DNA from: a virus | Strand: one strand, 5' to 3' | DNA length: 43,530 bases | Virus record (IMG/VR): IMGVR_UViG_3300025840_000060 | Location: 1 to 43,530 of that record | In this document: positions 12,001-19,145 of the stretch, one piece after another | Position numbering within the stretch: position 1 is the first letter of the stretch | Layout: every line of letters starts with the position of its first letter | Notes under the pieces: model-generated | Told to the model about the DNA's origin: nothing | Databases searched by the model: none | The model's input: only the letters and a program-made list of their open reading frames with translations | Made by a program: the position numbers and the translations under genes

Positions 12001-14259
12001 GTAACTTTGTGTATTTCGAATAACTTGTTCTAAAATATCACTGACAGCAATACCATCTGTATCTTTGGTATCATAGTATTTGTTAATTTCATTTTTGATT
12101 CTGTTTTTGAATTTCACATACTCAGCTCTATTAAATTTCAAAGCATCTATTAAGTTGTGTGGTTGATCATCAAGTAAAAATGAACCTAGTATAACATTTT
12201 GATCAGTGTTTACAATTTTGTTTGCAAATGTATCACTTTTAACAATACTATCAGAATTATTTGAACCAAATTTTAATCCAGAGAAACCTTCTTGGTTGCT
12301 CATGTAATCACTAAAGTGTTCCATATATTGTGGCTGACTTATACCAACAATATCTTGTTTTAGTACATTGTTTTTCCAACCAATTGGTAATTCGTATTTA
12401 GAAATATTTTGATCGTCAATTAATCCTACTTCTGAATTTACACTGATTTCTAAAATATCATTTGCTGAATATGGAATAGAATCTAGTCGTATAAAACCTT
12501 TGTTGGTGCTAAAGTATTGAAAGCCTGTGATTTCATCACCGTTAAGTGTAACTGTAATTTCGTAGCCGCTACTAAATTTAGGATTGCTTTTTGGTTCAGC
12601 ACCAATATAAAAATCTTTTATTTGTCTATCAACAACTGCTTGTGGTAAAGAATATGTAGAAACAATTTTTTGTACATTAGGTTCTGAAACATGTTTCCAA
12701 TGTGCATGATATTCTACAACTTTTTTGTTTAACTTGTAAAATTTGTAACCACTGATGTTTTTGCTTGAGTTGCCACCAAACGGAATAAAATTATAGTTAC
12801 CTGTTTTTTGAAAATTTTCAAACAGTATTTCTGAACTAGATTTGAATTGCTTGTATACTAACGGAAACCCAAGCTCTATATCAGAAACCAAACTTACACT
12901 TGTGTTACTTTCCCCGGTAGGAATGCTAGTTGCATAACCAAAGATTTTGTTTCCTGTAAAGTTGTTCTGAGGATATAAATCACTATCACCTAAATATTGT
13001 CCTTTGTTATCATAGAGATTAAATAAAGGCTCTTGATTAATTTTTGATTTGTGCTGTGCTTGTACCCAACCTACACTAGTCCAGACATATTCGGAACCAA
13101 GATATTTTGAACCTGAATCTACGCAAACAACATCACCAACTACTGGCGTCATTGGTATAAAATTATCATCGCCGTCAACTGCGCCTGCTGGATTATTTAA
13201 TGCTGGAACTCTAGATAGTGTAACAAATGCTTGTGCGTTTGAGCCTTGATAGATGTATTGTGAAACTTCCTTATCTTCATTAGGAAAGATCATATATGCA
13301 TTTGATACATCTACTGAATCAACTAATTGTCCTGTTTTAAGTCCCTTTACGTCAGCAATTGAGAAATCAGCCACAGAAACATTTACAGTGTAAAGTAATT
13401 TCTCTCCATGCTTGTATAATTCTAATTCTTTATCAAACTCTATAATAGGTCTATTTGCACGTTTGGTTTTTTCTGGTATTGAATCGCCAGCATCTCTGAA
13501 ATTTTCTATGTGGTACCAATGATTAACTCTACTCCAAGCGTTTTTATTAGTAGCACCACGCTCCTGAATTAAGTAATCTTTTTCCCAATCTACTGATGTA
13601 TCAAGTCTATAAGATACAGGATTGTTTGATGTTATTTCAGTTAATTTTATTGCATCGCCAACACCAGATACAATAAATGTTTTGCTAGTTTCTGTTGCTG
13701 GAATGACATAGTTGCCTGAGAACTCTACCTTCATTCCGTTTCTCATAGACTTACCATTAGGCAATGTATAAGTTTTTTTACCAAGTATGTCTAAGTCTAT
13801 ATCTATATAATTAGATGCTGTACCAGTTATTGTGATTACCGATGGTCCTTCTGGTACCCAATAATATTCTTGGTAATTAATAAATTTGTCAACATTTATA
13901 GGAGGTAAAAATGTACTATATCTATCTGAAAATAATTTATTATGGTTTTTTGTCTGTACACCATAACTTTTTAATAAGTCTATAAACTCATCATAAAAAA
14001 TTAAATTTTCTGGCTTGTTAGTATCTGATGTTTTTGTACTAACTGTAGGCGATAAACTATAGAAACGTTTTGACGCAGTAGGGTGTATAATATATGCACC
14101 TTCTACATCATGGTCTTCGCCACGTTGGCTACCAATAAACCCTTTGACTAATTCAACATTAGCCTTGCTGAATAATTGCTCAACAGTGTTATCAAAGAAA
14201 TTTTTGATAGCATTAGTTTGATGTATAACTGGTAACTTTTTATAAATCTTATCAGCCAT
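1..14259 (-). CDS. Giant virion structural protein (partial, C-terminus beyond left edge)
   Basis: I read the whole frame line by line and found no stop from the ATG at 14259 to base 1, so at least 4753 codons are present and the C-terminus is missing. The start overlaps the gp6 stop as TAATG, so the two are translationally coupled. The gene sits where T4 has gp7, but the length is over four times that of T4 gp7 (about 1030 residues). Visible parts: an N-terminal region rich in aromatic residues (YYWVPEGPS, NHWYH), a YHYH-type domain around residues 1165-1300 (LHYHVFSP, HSPIVGW, ALDGLPIYGPYGYGG), and scattered GSGY beta-type repeats near residues 1410-1475, 2175-2195 and 2830-3070. No signal peptide or membrane segment was noticed. 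From memory, T4-like marine phages carry giant structural proteins next to gp6. A role in the baseplate periphery or fibre attachment is inferred. Confidence 0.85.
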   Translation of the reverse strand, partial: MADKIYKKLPVIHQTNAIKNFFDNTVEQLFSKANVELVKGFIGSQRGEDHDVEGAYIIHPTASKRFYSLSPTVSTKTSDTNKPENLIFYDEFIDLLKSYGVQTKNHNKLFSDRYSTFLPPINVDKFINYQEYYWVPEGPSVITITGTASNYIDIDLDILGKKTYTLPNGKSMRNGMKVEFSGNYVIPATETSKTFIVSGVGDAIKLTEITSNNPVSYRLDTSVDWEKDYLIQERGATNKNAWSRVNHWYHIENFRDAGDSIPEKTKRANRPIIEFDKELELYKHGEKLLYTVNVSVADFSIADVKGLKTGQLVDSVDVSNAYMIFPNEDKEVSQYIYQGSNAQAFVTLSRVPALNNPAGAVDGDDNFIPMTPVVGDVVCVDSGSKYLGSEYVWTSVGWVQAQHKSKINQEPLFNLYDNKGQYLGDSDLYPQNNFTGNKIFGYATSIPTGESNTSVSLVSDIELGFPLVYKQFKSSSEILFENFQKTGNYNFIPFGGNSSKNISGYKFYKLNKKVVEYHAHWKHVSEPNVQKIVSTYSLPQAVVDRQIKDFYIGAEPKSNPKFSSGYEITVTLNGDEITGFQYFSTNKGFIRLDSIPYSANDILEISVNSEVGLIDDQNISKYELPIGWKNNVLKQDIVGISQPQYMEHFSDYMSNQEGFSGLKFGSNNSDSIVKSDTFANKIVNTDQNVILGSFLLDDQPHNLIDALKFNRAEYVKFKNRIKNEINKYYDTKDTDGIAVSDILEQVIRNTQSYKVGRDVFNRTYILPYGDNYKEEEFLVGIPSTPADKTFTSVYDADLDKLEHSLLVFLNQKLLTVDHDYVISSFEPLTITIQDSVNLSSGDTVLFKLYDAERDSAQCPPTPSTMGLYPLFKPEITIDKSFSQPLKVIIGHDGSETPIKGDLRDDLLLEFEKRIFNSAKAEFRTNNSMPEHSVFSSQNGEFRKTSLEYKEFNDLMISSYSSWLQRNNLDGTVNEFYDENNKFTWNYANTGLIPGHWKGFYLYYYDTIKPNTHPWEMLGFTEKPIWWDSEYALYASGDTNKVSPIIDYSPTNEKLWNDLEQGIIRKGPRANIHNDAFKKNNPFRRIGLHEVIPVDSNGDLIAPADIISTDTTTLTKQWNNEFVNALTDIQVTSFARNDGVSVSLDSGNLYVQSHTIPNHTLDGLHYEHSGHATLDGESIEFDAVSYTIPKRDLANIPPTGNSQKQGKGPVAVAVNGIPVYNIKSEESWKGEGEWHYSTVTKNHDPDSGHASVEDGILHYHVFSPRVAGLTEWSTTEHSPIVGWALDGLPIYGPYGYGGAQGIDSNSIVRIKSKWAVRSGTRQSGPGGAYTGQFIEDWEPTAGSGDEYVDEYNVRYARTPESPNTPIRFYVATVDENNKPVFPFHVGGSSGQGTSGNNVYQNCFYSNAPDTGLIKEIKIKNKGGQYTNATVAITGNGSGATATATIVDGAIQAITITNSGSGYTEALATIQGDGYRAILEVVIDETDNNKNNGYINQDADYYIRSTLNTSVVSTTGISGKWSFGDCSPAEYAWRNTEEFPFAMSEALLLSKPGLFATFFSNPISLTRPSCNKEYILNKNTGEFWKFYDPTEFHIHGELDQNKNFITAIGYTQFIYTWLKFQNLSIVDDFATKMRTLNTNLAQRMSGFIDKDTMVARTDQYSNDGNATSLIIPQENINVNLHSSNYKSRNFYSGIIIEKSAGGYIVRGYDKNRGYFNVLPVDPKSPKSLISVGGEPAPHVKWAPEQSYPKGTIVEYNRSYFRAKLNVTSGTNFDPQYWNTLSKLPQKNGAEAALYQVRKSVPVRVYYDTEFETIQEVFDLLIGLGAYNNQEGFDFGEFDGAINDVNDWMYAGKQFLFWTTGKWEIGNTIELSPLAKRLLFTAPRGFIAKINRTDRDQFSIIDQTGAVVDPGKCQINREGSQIEIIPPLGQQIYGCMLFTKEIEHALVFDNQTVFADVIFDNLYDQRHKRIKIKANRTKNWTGKFFSEGFIIDGDELRPNLDNMAESLGRYHELGFVPVEKQLYEQSRALFGYQEKSYLTELDVLDEQQFEFYQGMIQNKGTKESLTRLANSNSIVQGNITVYDEWALRVGDFGNTKNKQNIELKLYKTDFKQNSQLIKLDYPQSTTNCIERIDVFEARYNYERLPEIEISMPSNPKGKRATAVAKLNSNNKLDSIIVTESGSGYDDPTALAARVVASNVLINEVETVLDKALAIGNTYITDTTSTEFEITDHVSESTVRLTVTHSDGTSNVTGANIASAINSNTSLNVNVTASSITNYTDLDANASVIDLVAKDIITLSGSDFTVVDGANIGITNARYQPQQKFSLVGALANEDPTYTTTANDIVVEVDDANVPRVDPNNPLDIYWTFDEGSNFSITTLAEYPSLNTSNIADADNNAFELVNNSVSLAFNSAQNIDPSNLVKGDNSQYKYVEVFVNNVRIYNSPSTYTSDGTLVSNGNVFTLATNSITFNDISLLPDSVLTAKVNPPGDYDANEQQRDTYYALDENAVIQIIERPTLTFTENFVGDLPNSKVRIKVTAKEGIAPRVGIKRTYDVVPSSSKDILVFDIDDATRFLKKPEGDKISKLWPTTANVDIFGMTDSNYPRISNAGYVNSANVNFLAFDVESISDLYRDDFIFKPKQNDYIHVAKSENEDWNVYELIPAGDNLLSETASKKVNYLERSESGNVTLFTNYSLISYIDSNQIGEINTGKYLDFVLSLQNANVNDNIVVWNNERIIREATSKVRGFEAPRQIEARIQSIGPLNSYDIISTEPVVSQVLSGLRASIVSSSDGNTVQLTGSIGTISNGDAVQIIDNIGTKVQRDAVVATVTSGNVSLNPTSIANLTITSAGSGYSEPPTVTVTPDLGATITANIEGNVSTVNIITDNNFQRANVSLGGGGGTGATVRTDIFDAEIVGFTITDPGQDYLYTGPDSNGDYNATNPVTVTITTPSSGTTATAEVRDMDVDPVTGQILNINILERGSGYESNNLPTVTITGTGGQNATAVPILQGNVRAVVTNIGSGYTQAPAVTIHGDGTGFSGEAVINAKVTALNVVNGGVGFTSTPTISISGSATATPNMNFGNAEIDQNILDDSSGSFANTSITVTGSINVDTQFGLPSDANTATIAKIQSLFTKTHKLIGYSQNPTNALLHINEPLLEDANVVSNINNLAFVIKSYKDYSSDTGRYHIVSNVTQRSFTITRPNSVAGNALSVRHLNNTKLVTRNPDLPLSDNDIVRVFANNFEGMFRVKSSENGNITIPSPFTFGYQSGTITTEGIKIKTVSDHGISPLYAEYGKRIAVHFASPKAYNQIYSINKVTPKELYINNRWAKSTTTQIYYDHKIGTINGSVPYESGNINADFANSTNSIGLTRSTDLTETVVKYSSNAEIVNPRFVSIVEDGSVCVIHPDALPSDTQISIDVDVQRDMGRNILYPQLSTVDQGVVTLKGSQQHLTSYLNPQALENDLNRTIKLKQSFTDPTSMTTVNPKTGLPSMQLKIPMLKSPWIPVVGDTPAPLIHDYGPYVLSTEALNSIQENSVTGSMVIGSEDESRIDPNFYKGPIQSGPVYGLRYVKDDINYIWDNEIQMYVPEETIVKDGVIVNDKQEPRIPPMPEFHVGTYMQTNNLDYINEDLVLKQIPGSANSSRSWRPGRKQQTYNMLDKKTFTAGSDSISIPTYRLRAIKNENVFLIYQAVQNSDNHVYYIKLDESNPPNIDHDFNATLNRYADFGQYDTTDYYWRNEILPSIDSDNKITEPKDPIRLRKTKNIVNLKAVEPAAYVGPQLIPEPFALAGGNNSDRIANFTALPSGTQAKLSTYIDYPIGEPGGILPGGAEGEEIYVPQTGFGQFLLWTPGLAPGQWAPTSGGPGSVDNETLGYGSGYYQAGDDHDALDYPDVSDLTYDKPISRFKYSRRFTVNPPVFNVDRRLYEINGVRYTEEDLTGLQPDSRSREGDSNQAFWDGIFEDINGVDREIDYNFFFDEEWWDYLEIDEVVSDGVANENDNDEDNTLLRPEHIFVACFWTEPFTYVDQITGYNYDQLDADGNPAPIYSDYDGTVVRVKYIRLTELPPNAITRRLIPDTGWAGKGWNNVTVDYAINQSGAILTPDDVDSYIDQFDPVETGSASTGDDDTLVVDLPALTRSATPIPVAGSTQNYSLSNTRLLSSGELEQQLGFQSVPTVEGGAPVNTLAKITQAPGPCLAIETPDDPTPPGTTAPGVCTEKETQYFFEEMNDGLEGKSNPTGSVNTTDAGRSFTTQLMLNTLTNCQAFFDSNQYGFGGDMQFFFSKTVEIATSGSIDVFLNSHVENDTIKAKPWGNATGYVLWQSKQPLFGSSKVMTNHLDLGAWLADPDTRLLKTTMNNANDIPTRNGDQISRYGVDQNLTSGANRYTQVDAIFDTNDKGLHTYDNVENISNNETRLYNDLTFTRLISELNDDDISVKWSDWDSDLATEMTGKGFNENNEFGFNGIGYIRALNVDCNKGKYITLWMVPSLSDTAGNTLRDVNGSYANDYSHAYNYFEAADDTADGPSIIRNQAVIRFVGEKPDDYVPPGPSCDDTNRPSRAYRNGAVLKGWKALRDDNNSAQDAKHGEDWWGSKREVDNVYWPYHDLYISPSYFKSFSNSNIWKPWRTRTAGSAPIVNRTVKSFHKYNSGQGQHSYELKGYMFAPHTGVYYFSGWGDDQLIVYLSSGPPEPDLDIWNAYPNYISGGFKNYARIGVPDDGSGPSPSGGDAAPGTFKEWFTDDGFNADNGYNYISTANVAHN
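5041..5760 (-). repeat. Cluster of GSGY beta-type protein repeats in the giant protein
   Basis: The minus-strand translation shows successive units built as G-S-G-Y, a few residues, P-x-V-T-I-x-G, then a short Ala/Thr-rich return: GSGYTQAPAVTIHG, GVGFTSTPTISISG, GSGYESNNLPTVTITG, GSGYSEPPTVTVTP. Isolated copies lie near 7700 (GSGYDDP), 9880 (GSGYTEALATIQG) and 9990 (GGQYTNATVAITG). The pattern suggests a beta-strand solenoid or tandem beta domains, as in fibre and adhesin shafts. The repeats are diverged at DNA level and seen mainly in protein. Confidence 0.7.
10300..10770 (-). other. YHYH-type domain inside the giant virion protein
   Basis: On the minus strand this stretch encodes residues about 1165-1320 of the giant protein. 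It contains LHYHVFSP, then EHSPIVGWALDGLPIYGPYG, which fits the conserved core of the YHYH domain family (YHYH followed by HSP-(I/L)-(I/V)-G-x-A-x-DG-x-PIYGPYG). The family is known from secreted and cell-surface proteins of marine bacteria and its function is poorly defined. The first motif residue is Leu rather than Tyr. The domain is followed by two GSGY or GGQY repeats. Confidence 0.7.
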
Positions 14260-17200
14260 TAGTAACTACTGCCTCCACTTGAACTTGAACCTGTGCCAGT
14301 GCCAGACGAAGTATCAGAACTGCTACTGCTTATCGTGGTGTCTGATGTTTTATAATTTCCGTGATAGTATGTCACACCATTTGGCATATAGAAAGTTTGC
14401 CCAAAGAATGTATGCATATGAGTTGTACCGTTACCTGCTAATTCAGCAACTTCTTTTGATGAGTACAATGGATAGTAACCTTCGATTGCATATGGTCCTG
14501 CTTCTTTGTTTGCGTTTGCATATTTACTACCTACATTGACTTCTTCCTGTAAGTCGTTATTACTTAATGTTTTACTGTCCAATCTACTGATAATTTCGAT
14601 ATCATTTACAGTGGCAGTACTCAAGAATAATTCGTTGGGTTCAGACTTAACTTGGAACATTTCGCCAAACTTGCCTGTGCTGTTTTGTGGCATGATAACA
14701 ATACTACCAATCGCACTTCCTAACTGCTGGTGTATATATGTACTCAATTCTGTGAAGTAGAATGTTTCACCAAACTCCCAATTTTTCACATTGAAGTATT
14801 GATTGATTACAGAAATTATTCTAGTTTTTAATTCATTGTCACTGAATTGATCTGACAATTTGATAACTCTAAATTTTGCTCTTAATTTACTATTGGCTTT
14901 GTTACCAAATAATAATTTGAATTTTGCACTTCTAAATACTAGACTATCTGTTGCATTCTTATAATCATTTAATTTTTCAAATTCTATGCCTAACTGATTG
15001 CTTGTAGGCTCTAATGGAAATTCTGTATTTTGTCTATTTTGCCATTTGAGAACTTCTTCGTAGTATGTTGTTGTAAGCATGACCATTTCTATAATGTTAC
15101 TGATGCTTGGATCAATTCTCACATCACCGGGTGCAATATGATTCCATTTAATAATGGCATTCTCTTTAATAGGTGCTAGATTGTTTTGAGTTTGACCTCT
15201 GCCTGGCCTTGTAAAATAATCTGCGGCCTCTATTAATTTTGTTTCGGTGATAGATGTGCCAATTGGTGTAACTTGATACGTTTTATCATCATCTAACACA
15301 TAAATTATCAAACCAGACGCATTGGATTTGTTTTCAAATTCTAGTGCTAATGCTTTTGTTTTAACAACAATCCAATCTAAAGTATTAAGAGTATACTGCC
15401 TATTGAAACTGCCTGGAGACAGAATGTTTCTACTGTTTGAAATATCTAGTACAGTTTCATCTCGTAGATCTACTATGTTGCCTACAAATGGTCTATTGTA
15501 TCTATAACCGTCAAAGTCATTATAATACTCAAAATACACCAAGTCTGTTTTGTCAGCAAACTCAGAAAATTGTAAAGGATAGTCTGGTACTAAATCACCA
15601 TCAGTGTCTATTGGTGCAACTTTGATTTTCCTAGCATCAATATATCCGTCTGCTTCTTTGAATACATCTACAACGTCCCAAACAATCGGTCTATCCAATT
15701 TATCTCTGTTATTTTCATAATAGACATTTAATTTGTCGTTGCTGATATTACCACTGGTGTCTGACATATACAGATAATCTGAATTTTGTAAATTAGTATA
15801 TCGCAATGTACCTGTTCTTGTTACTGAATCCCATTTGGTAAAAAGTATTCTACCAAAATTATCTGCAATGGCATTTCCATTTTTATCTGTTGCTTGTGGT
15901 GATGTAGCACCTAAGTTTGCTTGGACAAATTGCTCAGTTGATAATGAACCGTTTTCTTGTAACTGCTTATACATAATAAATGCAACTGTACCTGAATCGT
16001 CTACAATATCAGAGCCAAATGTGGTTGCATTAAATGATATGTCTATGTATGATGGCATGGAACTAATTTTACCTGTATTAGATTGAATAACAACATTAGT
16101 TTCCGATGACACACCGCCTGAACTGCTAAATGTGTTCAAAGGAACCACAGCATCATTTACAAATAAATCTCTATCTCTGTAACTTTGTGGGGTGGCACCA
16201 ACATCAGTTCTTAAAATACCAAAATTACTTACCCAAGAAACGTTAACATCTTCCCAGGTAGTATCTCTGGTTCTCAACGGTATTTCTACCAATCTACCAC
16301 GTGGTACAGTTGAAACTCCAATTGTTTCGTTTTGCCACGCACTGCCTGTCCAACTGAATGTTTCAGTTTCGCCCGGCCTAGTATTCACTGTAGTAAAGAT
16401 TACACTATCACGTTTACTTCTGTTGTTGGAATCTAATACTTTAATACTTTTTGTGTTGTAAAATTTGAGATCGCTTTTGCTTTGAACAACATAATCAAAA
16501 CCTCTTGTTGTTAATGTGTATTTGTAAGTATTGTTATCAACAGCAGAATACTCCATAAACAATAGCCAACTGTTTGTTCCTCTGTAATTATTGTCTATGC
16601 TAAAAGCATTAGTTTTTGTATCTGTAGAGATATTTGCTGAGCTAATCACGTACCAAGAATCTTTTAATAAATCATAACCTAAAGCAAACGATTCTTCTGC
16701 TTTAATTTTATCTACGATCGTTGTTGCTTCAGTTGTAGAAAATTGTTTTCTCAATGAAGGTATAACTTCTATGAGTCTGTATCCTGTTGGTACATCTTCA
16801 CTTAGTGTCCAAGGACCAGTTCCTGTGGACAATGCACTAGACAATGCTCCGTTGTTAGAAATTTTAATGGCTCGTGCCCAAACAACTTGTGCTGTGTCAT
16901 TTGGATTTACAAATTTTAAGAAACAATTTTCTTTCAAAGGCAATAATTTATTACCATGCGTATTGTAAGTTTCTGATCCTATAGTAGGATTGTTTGTGAG
17001 CACATCAACAGAACCAGTAGAGAACTGCTCAGTTAAATATCCTGTTGTGCCTTTTGCTTTGGATGGTTGTGTGTTCCACAACACATTATCTGCTACAGTA
17101 TATTTGAATGTGTTTACACTGCCATTTGCAGTAGGGTCAGTATAAATGTTTCTCATAGAGTAGTAAACAAAATTATTTAATGATAATGTTTTTAATTTGT

Positions 17201-18740
17201 TTGTTAAAATACTTGCTGTAATTTCCACAGGTGTTGAAGTATCGTTAACAAAAATTTGTTCACTTTCAGTTGCGTCATCTATATACAAGAACGCATCGTT
17301 GGCAAATGTTTCAACACTTTTATATGCTCCAGTAGGATCGTTGATATCAATGTATCTACTGTGTCCGCTGTGAGTTCTGTTGATTGCCTTCATTTTAGTA
17401 ATGTTTGTGCTTTGACTTTGTGGGAACACATTATAGTCTTGTGCTGACACCATTCTATTTTGTGTATAGAATACCTGTGGTGCTCTTTCTTTGATAGCCG
17501 CTAAACTTTCTGCAGGTGTACTATTTCTAATAACCTCCATTAAATCGAATGTAATTGTCAAACCAAAGTTTTTACCATCTTCGTTTTTGTACGGTATTGT
17601 GATTGATTTATTTTTTGCATCATTTGGTTTGATAACATATCTAGTAGGGGAACTTATTCTATGCCATAATCTAAATACACCGTTTGGAATGTTTGCAAAG
17701 TTTCCATCGCTGAATCTAAGAGTAATTCCTGCTGTGCCTTTATTTTCTATTGCGTATAGATTACGTGTGTTCAACGATGAACTAGTGTAATTTAATGTCT
17801 GCCCAATTGTGTTTGGAATTTTTGTCCATTTATTTTTAACAGAGCCGTTTGCATTGATTTCTTGCAAGTAAACATCATCTTCATTGATATCAATTTTAGA
17901 TATTGTTTCTTGTCTATTTTCAACTGGTGTAGTAAAATTAAAATCTTGTGACTGTAAATCACCTTGCTTTATCATTACAAAAAAACCAGTATCCTTACTG
18001 TTAAGACCTTTACTGTCATTTCTATAAATCATATGGAAAGGATTTGTAGGGTCTGGGTGCCTCTCATAAAATTGATCGTTGTCTTTGAGATCTGGATTAA
18101 TTACATTGAAGTTTCTTTTCACACCATTTACTGAGATAGGAATGTTGTATGTTATAGGTGCATTCAATGCAGTATTTAATTGATACAGTTCTGAAGGAAT
18201 GTCATTGATTGTGCCTTCTTTCACAGGTGCCGAAAACCTATTTGTTTTACTCATAGCACTGTTTAAGATTGTTATAAATTGTTCGTAACTTTGACCGTTA
18301 TTAACATCGTCCCAATAAATTGTTCTACCTGATAAGTTAGTACCTAAACTGTCTGTAATAGGCTCGTTTGTTCTAACGCTGGTAACTTTCATTAGTCCAC
18401 TTGCGGCAATGTTTCTTTTAGGATTGTATCCTAACATACGTGCAAGTTTGAAAACAGAATCTCTACTTTCAGCAGTTTCTAAAAAGTTTTCTCTGCTGTT
18501 AAGATCCATTCTGAAAGAAAGTGATTGTGAAAGGTATGCTAACAGATCAATGATGGCAATAAATTCTGAACTGTCAATGTAATCATTGAAATTTTCAGGA
18601 TAATTTTTCCTAATGTAATCTACTAAAGAACTTCTTATAGTATCAAAGTCGTATGCTTGAAAGTTAATTTTAGTATATGCTTTATATGCAACTTTCCAAT
18701 CTTCTGCCGCAAATAAATTATTTTGTCTATTAATAGCCAT
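14259..18740 (-). CDS. gp6: Baseplate wedge protein gp6-like, enlarged
   Basis: This 1493-residue protein starts with a region typical of T4 gp6 (NFQAYDFDTIRSSLVDYIRK, then EFIAIIDLLAYLSQSLSFRMD and ARMLGYNPKRN), the family that forms the inner wedge ring of T4-type baseplates. T4 gp6 is 660 residues, so there is a large central expansion. The end contains YYPLYSS (near residue 1422), THMHTFFGQTFYMPNG and YYHGNY, followed by a Ser/Gly-rich tail over about residues 1465-1493. The ATG at 18740 overlaps the gp25 stop as TAATG, and the stop overlaps the giant gene. gp25-gp6-giant is therefore a coupled transcription unit, matching the T4 wedge group in content. gp6 identity is firm by N-terminus and context. 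The function of the expansion is unknown. Confidence 0.9.
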   Translation of the reverse strand: MAINRQNNLFAAEDWKVAYKAYTKINFQAYDFDTIRSSLVDYIRKNYPENFNDYIDSSEFIAIIDLLAYLSQSLSFRMDLNSRENFLETAESRDSVFKLARMLGYNPKRNIAASGLMKVTSVRTNEPITDSLGTNLSGRTIYWDDVNNGQSYEQFITILNSAMSKTNRFSAPVKEGTINDIPSELYQLNTALNAPITYNIPISVNGVKRNFNVINPDLKDNDQFYERHPDPTNPFHMIYRNDSKGLNSKDTGFFVMIKQGDLQSQDFNFTTPVENRQETISKIDINEDDVYLQEINANGSVKNKWTKIPNTIGQTLNYTSSSLNTRNLYAIENKGTAGITLRFSDGNFANIPNGVFRLWHRISSPTRYVIKPNDAKNKSITIPYKNEDGKNFGLTITFDLMEVIRNSTPAESLAAIKERAPQVFYTQNRMVSAQDYNVFPQSQSTNITKMKAINRTHSGHSRYIDINDPTGAYKSVETFANDAFLYIDDATESEQIFVNDTSTPVEITASILTNKLKTLSLNNFVYYSMRNIYTDPTANGSVNTFKYTVADNVLWNTQPSKAKGTTGYLTEQFSTGSVDVLTNNPTIGSETYNTHGNKLLPLKENCFLKFVNPNDTAQVVWARAIKISNNGALSSALSTGTGPWTLSEDVPTGYRLIEVIPSLRKQFSTTEATTIVDKIKAEESFALGYDLLKDSWYVISSANISTDTKTNAFSIDNNYRGTNSWLLFMEYSAVDNNTYKYTLTTRGFDYVVQSKSDLKFYNTKSIKVLDSNNRSKRDSVIFTTVNTRPGETETFSWTGSAWQNETIGVSTVPRGRLVEIPLRTRDTTWEDVNVSWVSNFGILRTDVGATPQSYRDRDLFVNDAVVPLNTFSSSGGVSSETNVVIQSNTGKISSMPSYIDISFNATTFGSDIVDDSGTVAFIMYKQLQENGSLSTEQFVQANLGATSPQATDKNGNAIADNFGRILFTKWDSVTRTGTLRYTNLQNSDYLYMSDTSGNISNDKLNVYYENNRDKLDRPIVWDVVDVFKEADGYIDARKIKVAPIDTDGDLVPDYPLQFSEFADKTDLVYFEYYNDFDGYRYNRPFVGNIVDLRDETVLDISNSRNILSPGSFNRQYTLNTLDWIVVKTKALALEFENKSNASGLIIYVLDDDKTYQVTPIGTSITETKLIEAADYFTRPGRGQTQNNLAPIKENAIIKWNHIAPGDVRIDPSISNIIEMVMLTTTYYEEVLKWQNRQNTEFPLEPTSNQLGIEFEKLNDYKNATDSLVFRSAKFKLLFGNKANSKLRAKFRVIKLSDQFSDNELKTRIISVINQYFNVKNWEFGETFYFTELSTYIHQQLGSAIGSIVIMPQNSTGKFGEMFQVKSEPNELFLSTATVNDIEIISRLDSKTLSNNDLQEEVNVGSKYANANKEAGPYAIEGYYPLYSSKEVAELAGNGTTHMHTFFGQTFYMPNGVTYYHGNYKTSDTTISSSSSDTSSGTGTGSSSSGGSSY

Positions 18741-19108
18741 TACAATCCTTCCGAAATATTTCTTATATACTCAACATAAAGTGAATCTGTGGTATTCTGA
18801 GGCACGAATGTAAATTCAATTTCGGCACGAATTACATGGTCAAGCACTATAACATTGAGTGTTTTAATCTTTGCTCTAGGATCTCTATTAAAAATTTTTT
18901 CTATATCCTCTTCAACTTCTTTTTGTAACTTTGTTGTGCTAGGCTCCATTAAAAGATCCCATATAATAGAACCAAAAGTTGGATTCATTACTCTTTCGCC
19001 TTTGCGAGTATAAAGTTCATTCAATAAATCACGTTTTACCAATTCAGAACCTGTCAACGTAAAAGGTGCTGAATTTTCTACTGTGCTGAATCCTACGAAG
19101 TTTACCAT
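18740..19108 (-). CDS. gp25: Baseplate wedge protein gp25 (GPW/gp25 family)
   Basis: The protein has 122 residues against 132 for T4 gp25. The family core is clear: LLNELYTRKGERVMNPTFGS followed by IIWDLLMEP, a segment with EEDIEKIFNRDPRAKI, and a C-terminal beta part. gp25 binds gp6 and gp53 in the wedge and helps trigger sheath contraction in T4-type tails. It begins a minus-strand unit with gp6 and the giant protein. The start at 19108 is preceded by a late promoter-like GATAAATAC only four bases upstream and no Shine-Dalgarno sequence is visible, so the message may be leaderless. The nearest alternative Met is at residue 41, inside the conserved core, and would remove family sequence. Confidence 0.93.
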   Translation of the reverse strand: MVNFVGFSTVENSAPFTLTGSELVKRDLLNELYTRKGERVMNPTFGSIIWDLLMEPSTTKLQKEVEEDIEKIFNRDPRAKIKTLNVIVLDHVIRAEIEFTFVPQNTTDSLYVEYIRNISEGL

Positions 19109-19112
19109 ACAA

Positions 19113-19145
19113 GTATTTATCTAATTTATTAAAACTAGTTTTAAT
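19113..19145 (-). promoter_or_regulatory. Extended late promoter for gp25-gp6-giant
   Basis: On the minus strand GATAAATAC lies at 19121-19113. The 24 bases before it begin ATTAAAACTAGTTTTAA, part of a perfect 18-base palindrome at 19128-19145. GATAAATA resembles the T4 late -10 box TATAAATA read by gp55. The upstream block recurs at the same spacing before gp48 and the tape measure gene. Confidence 0.65.
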
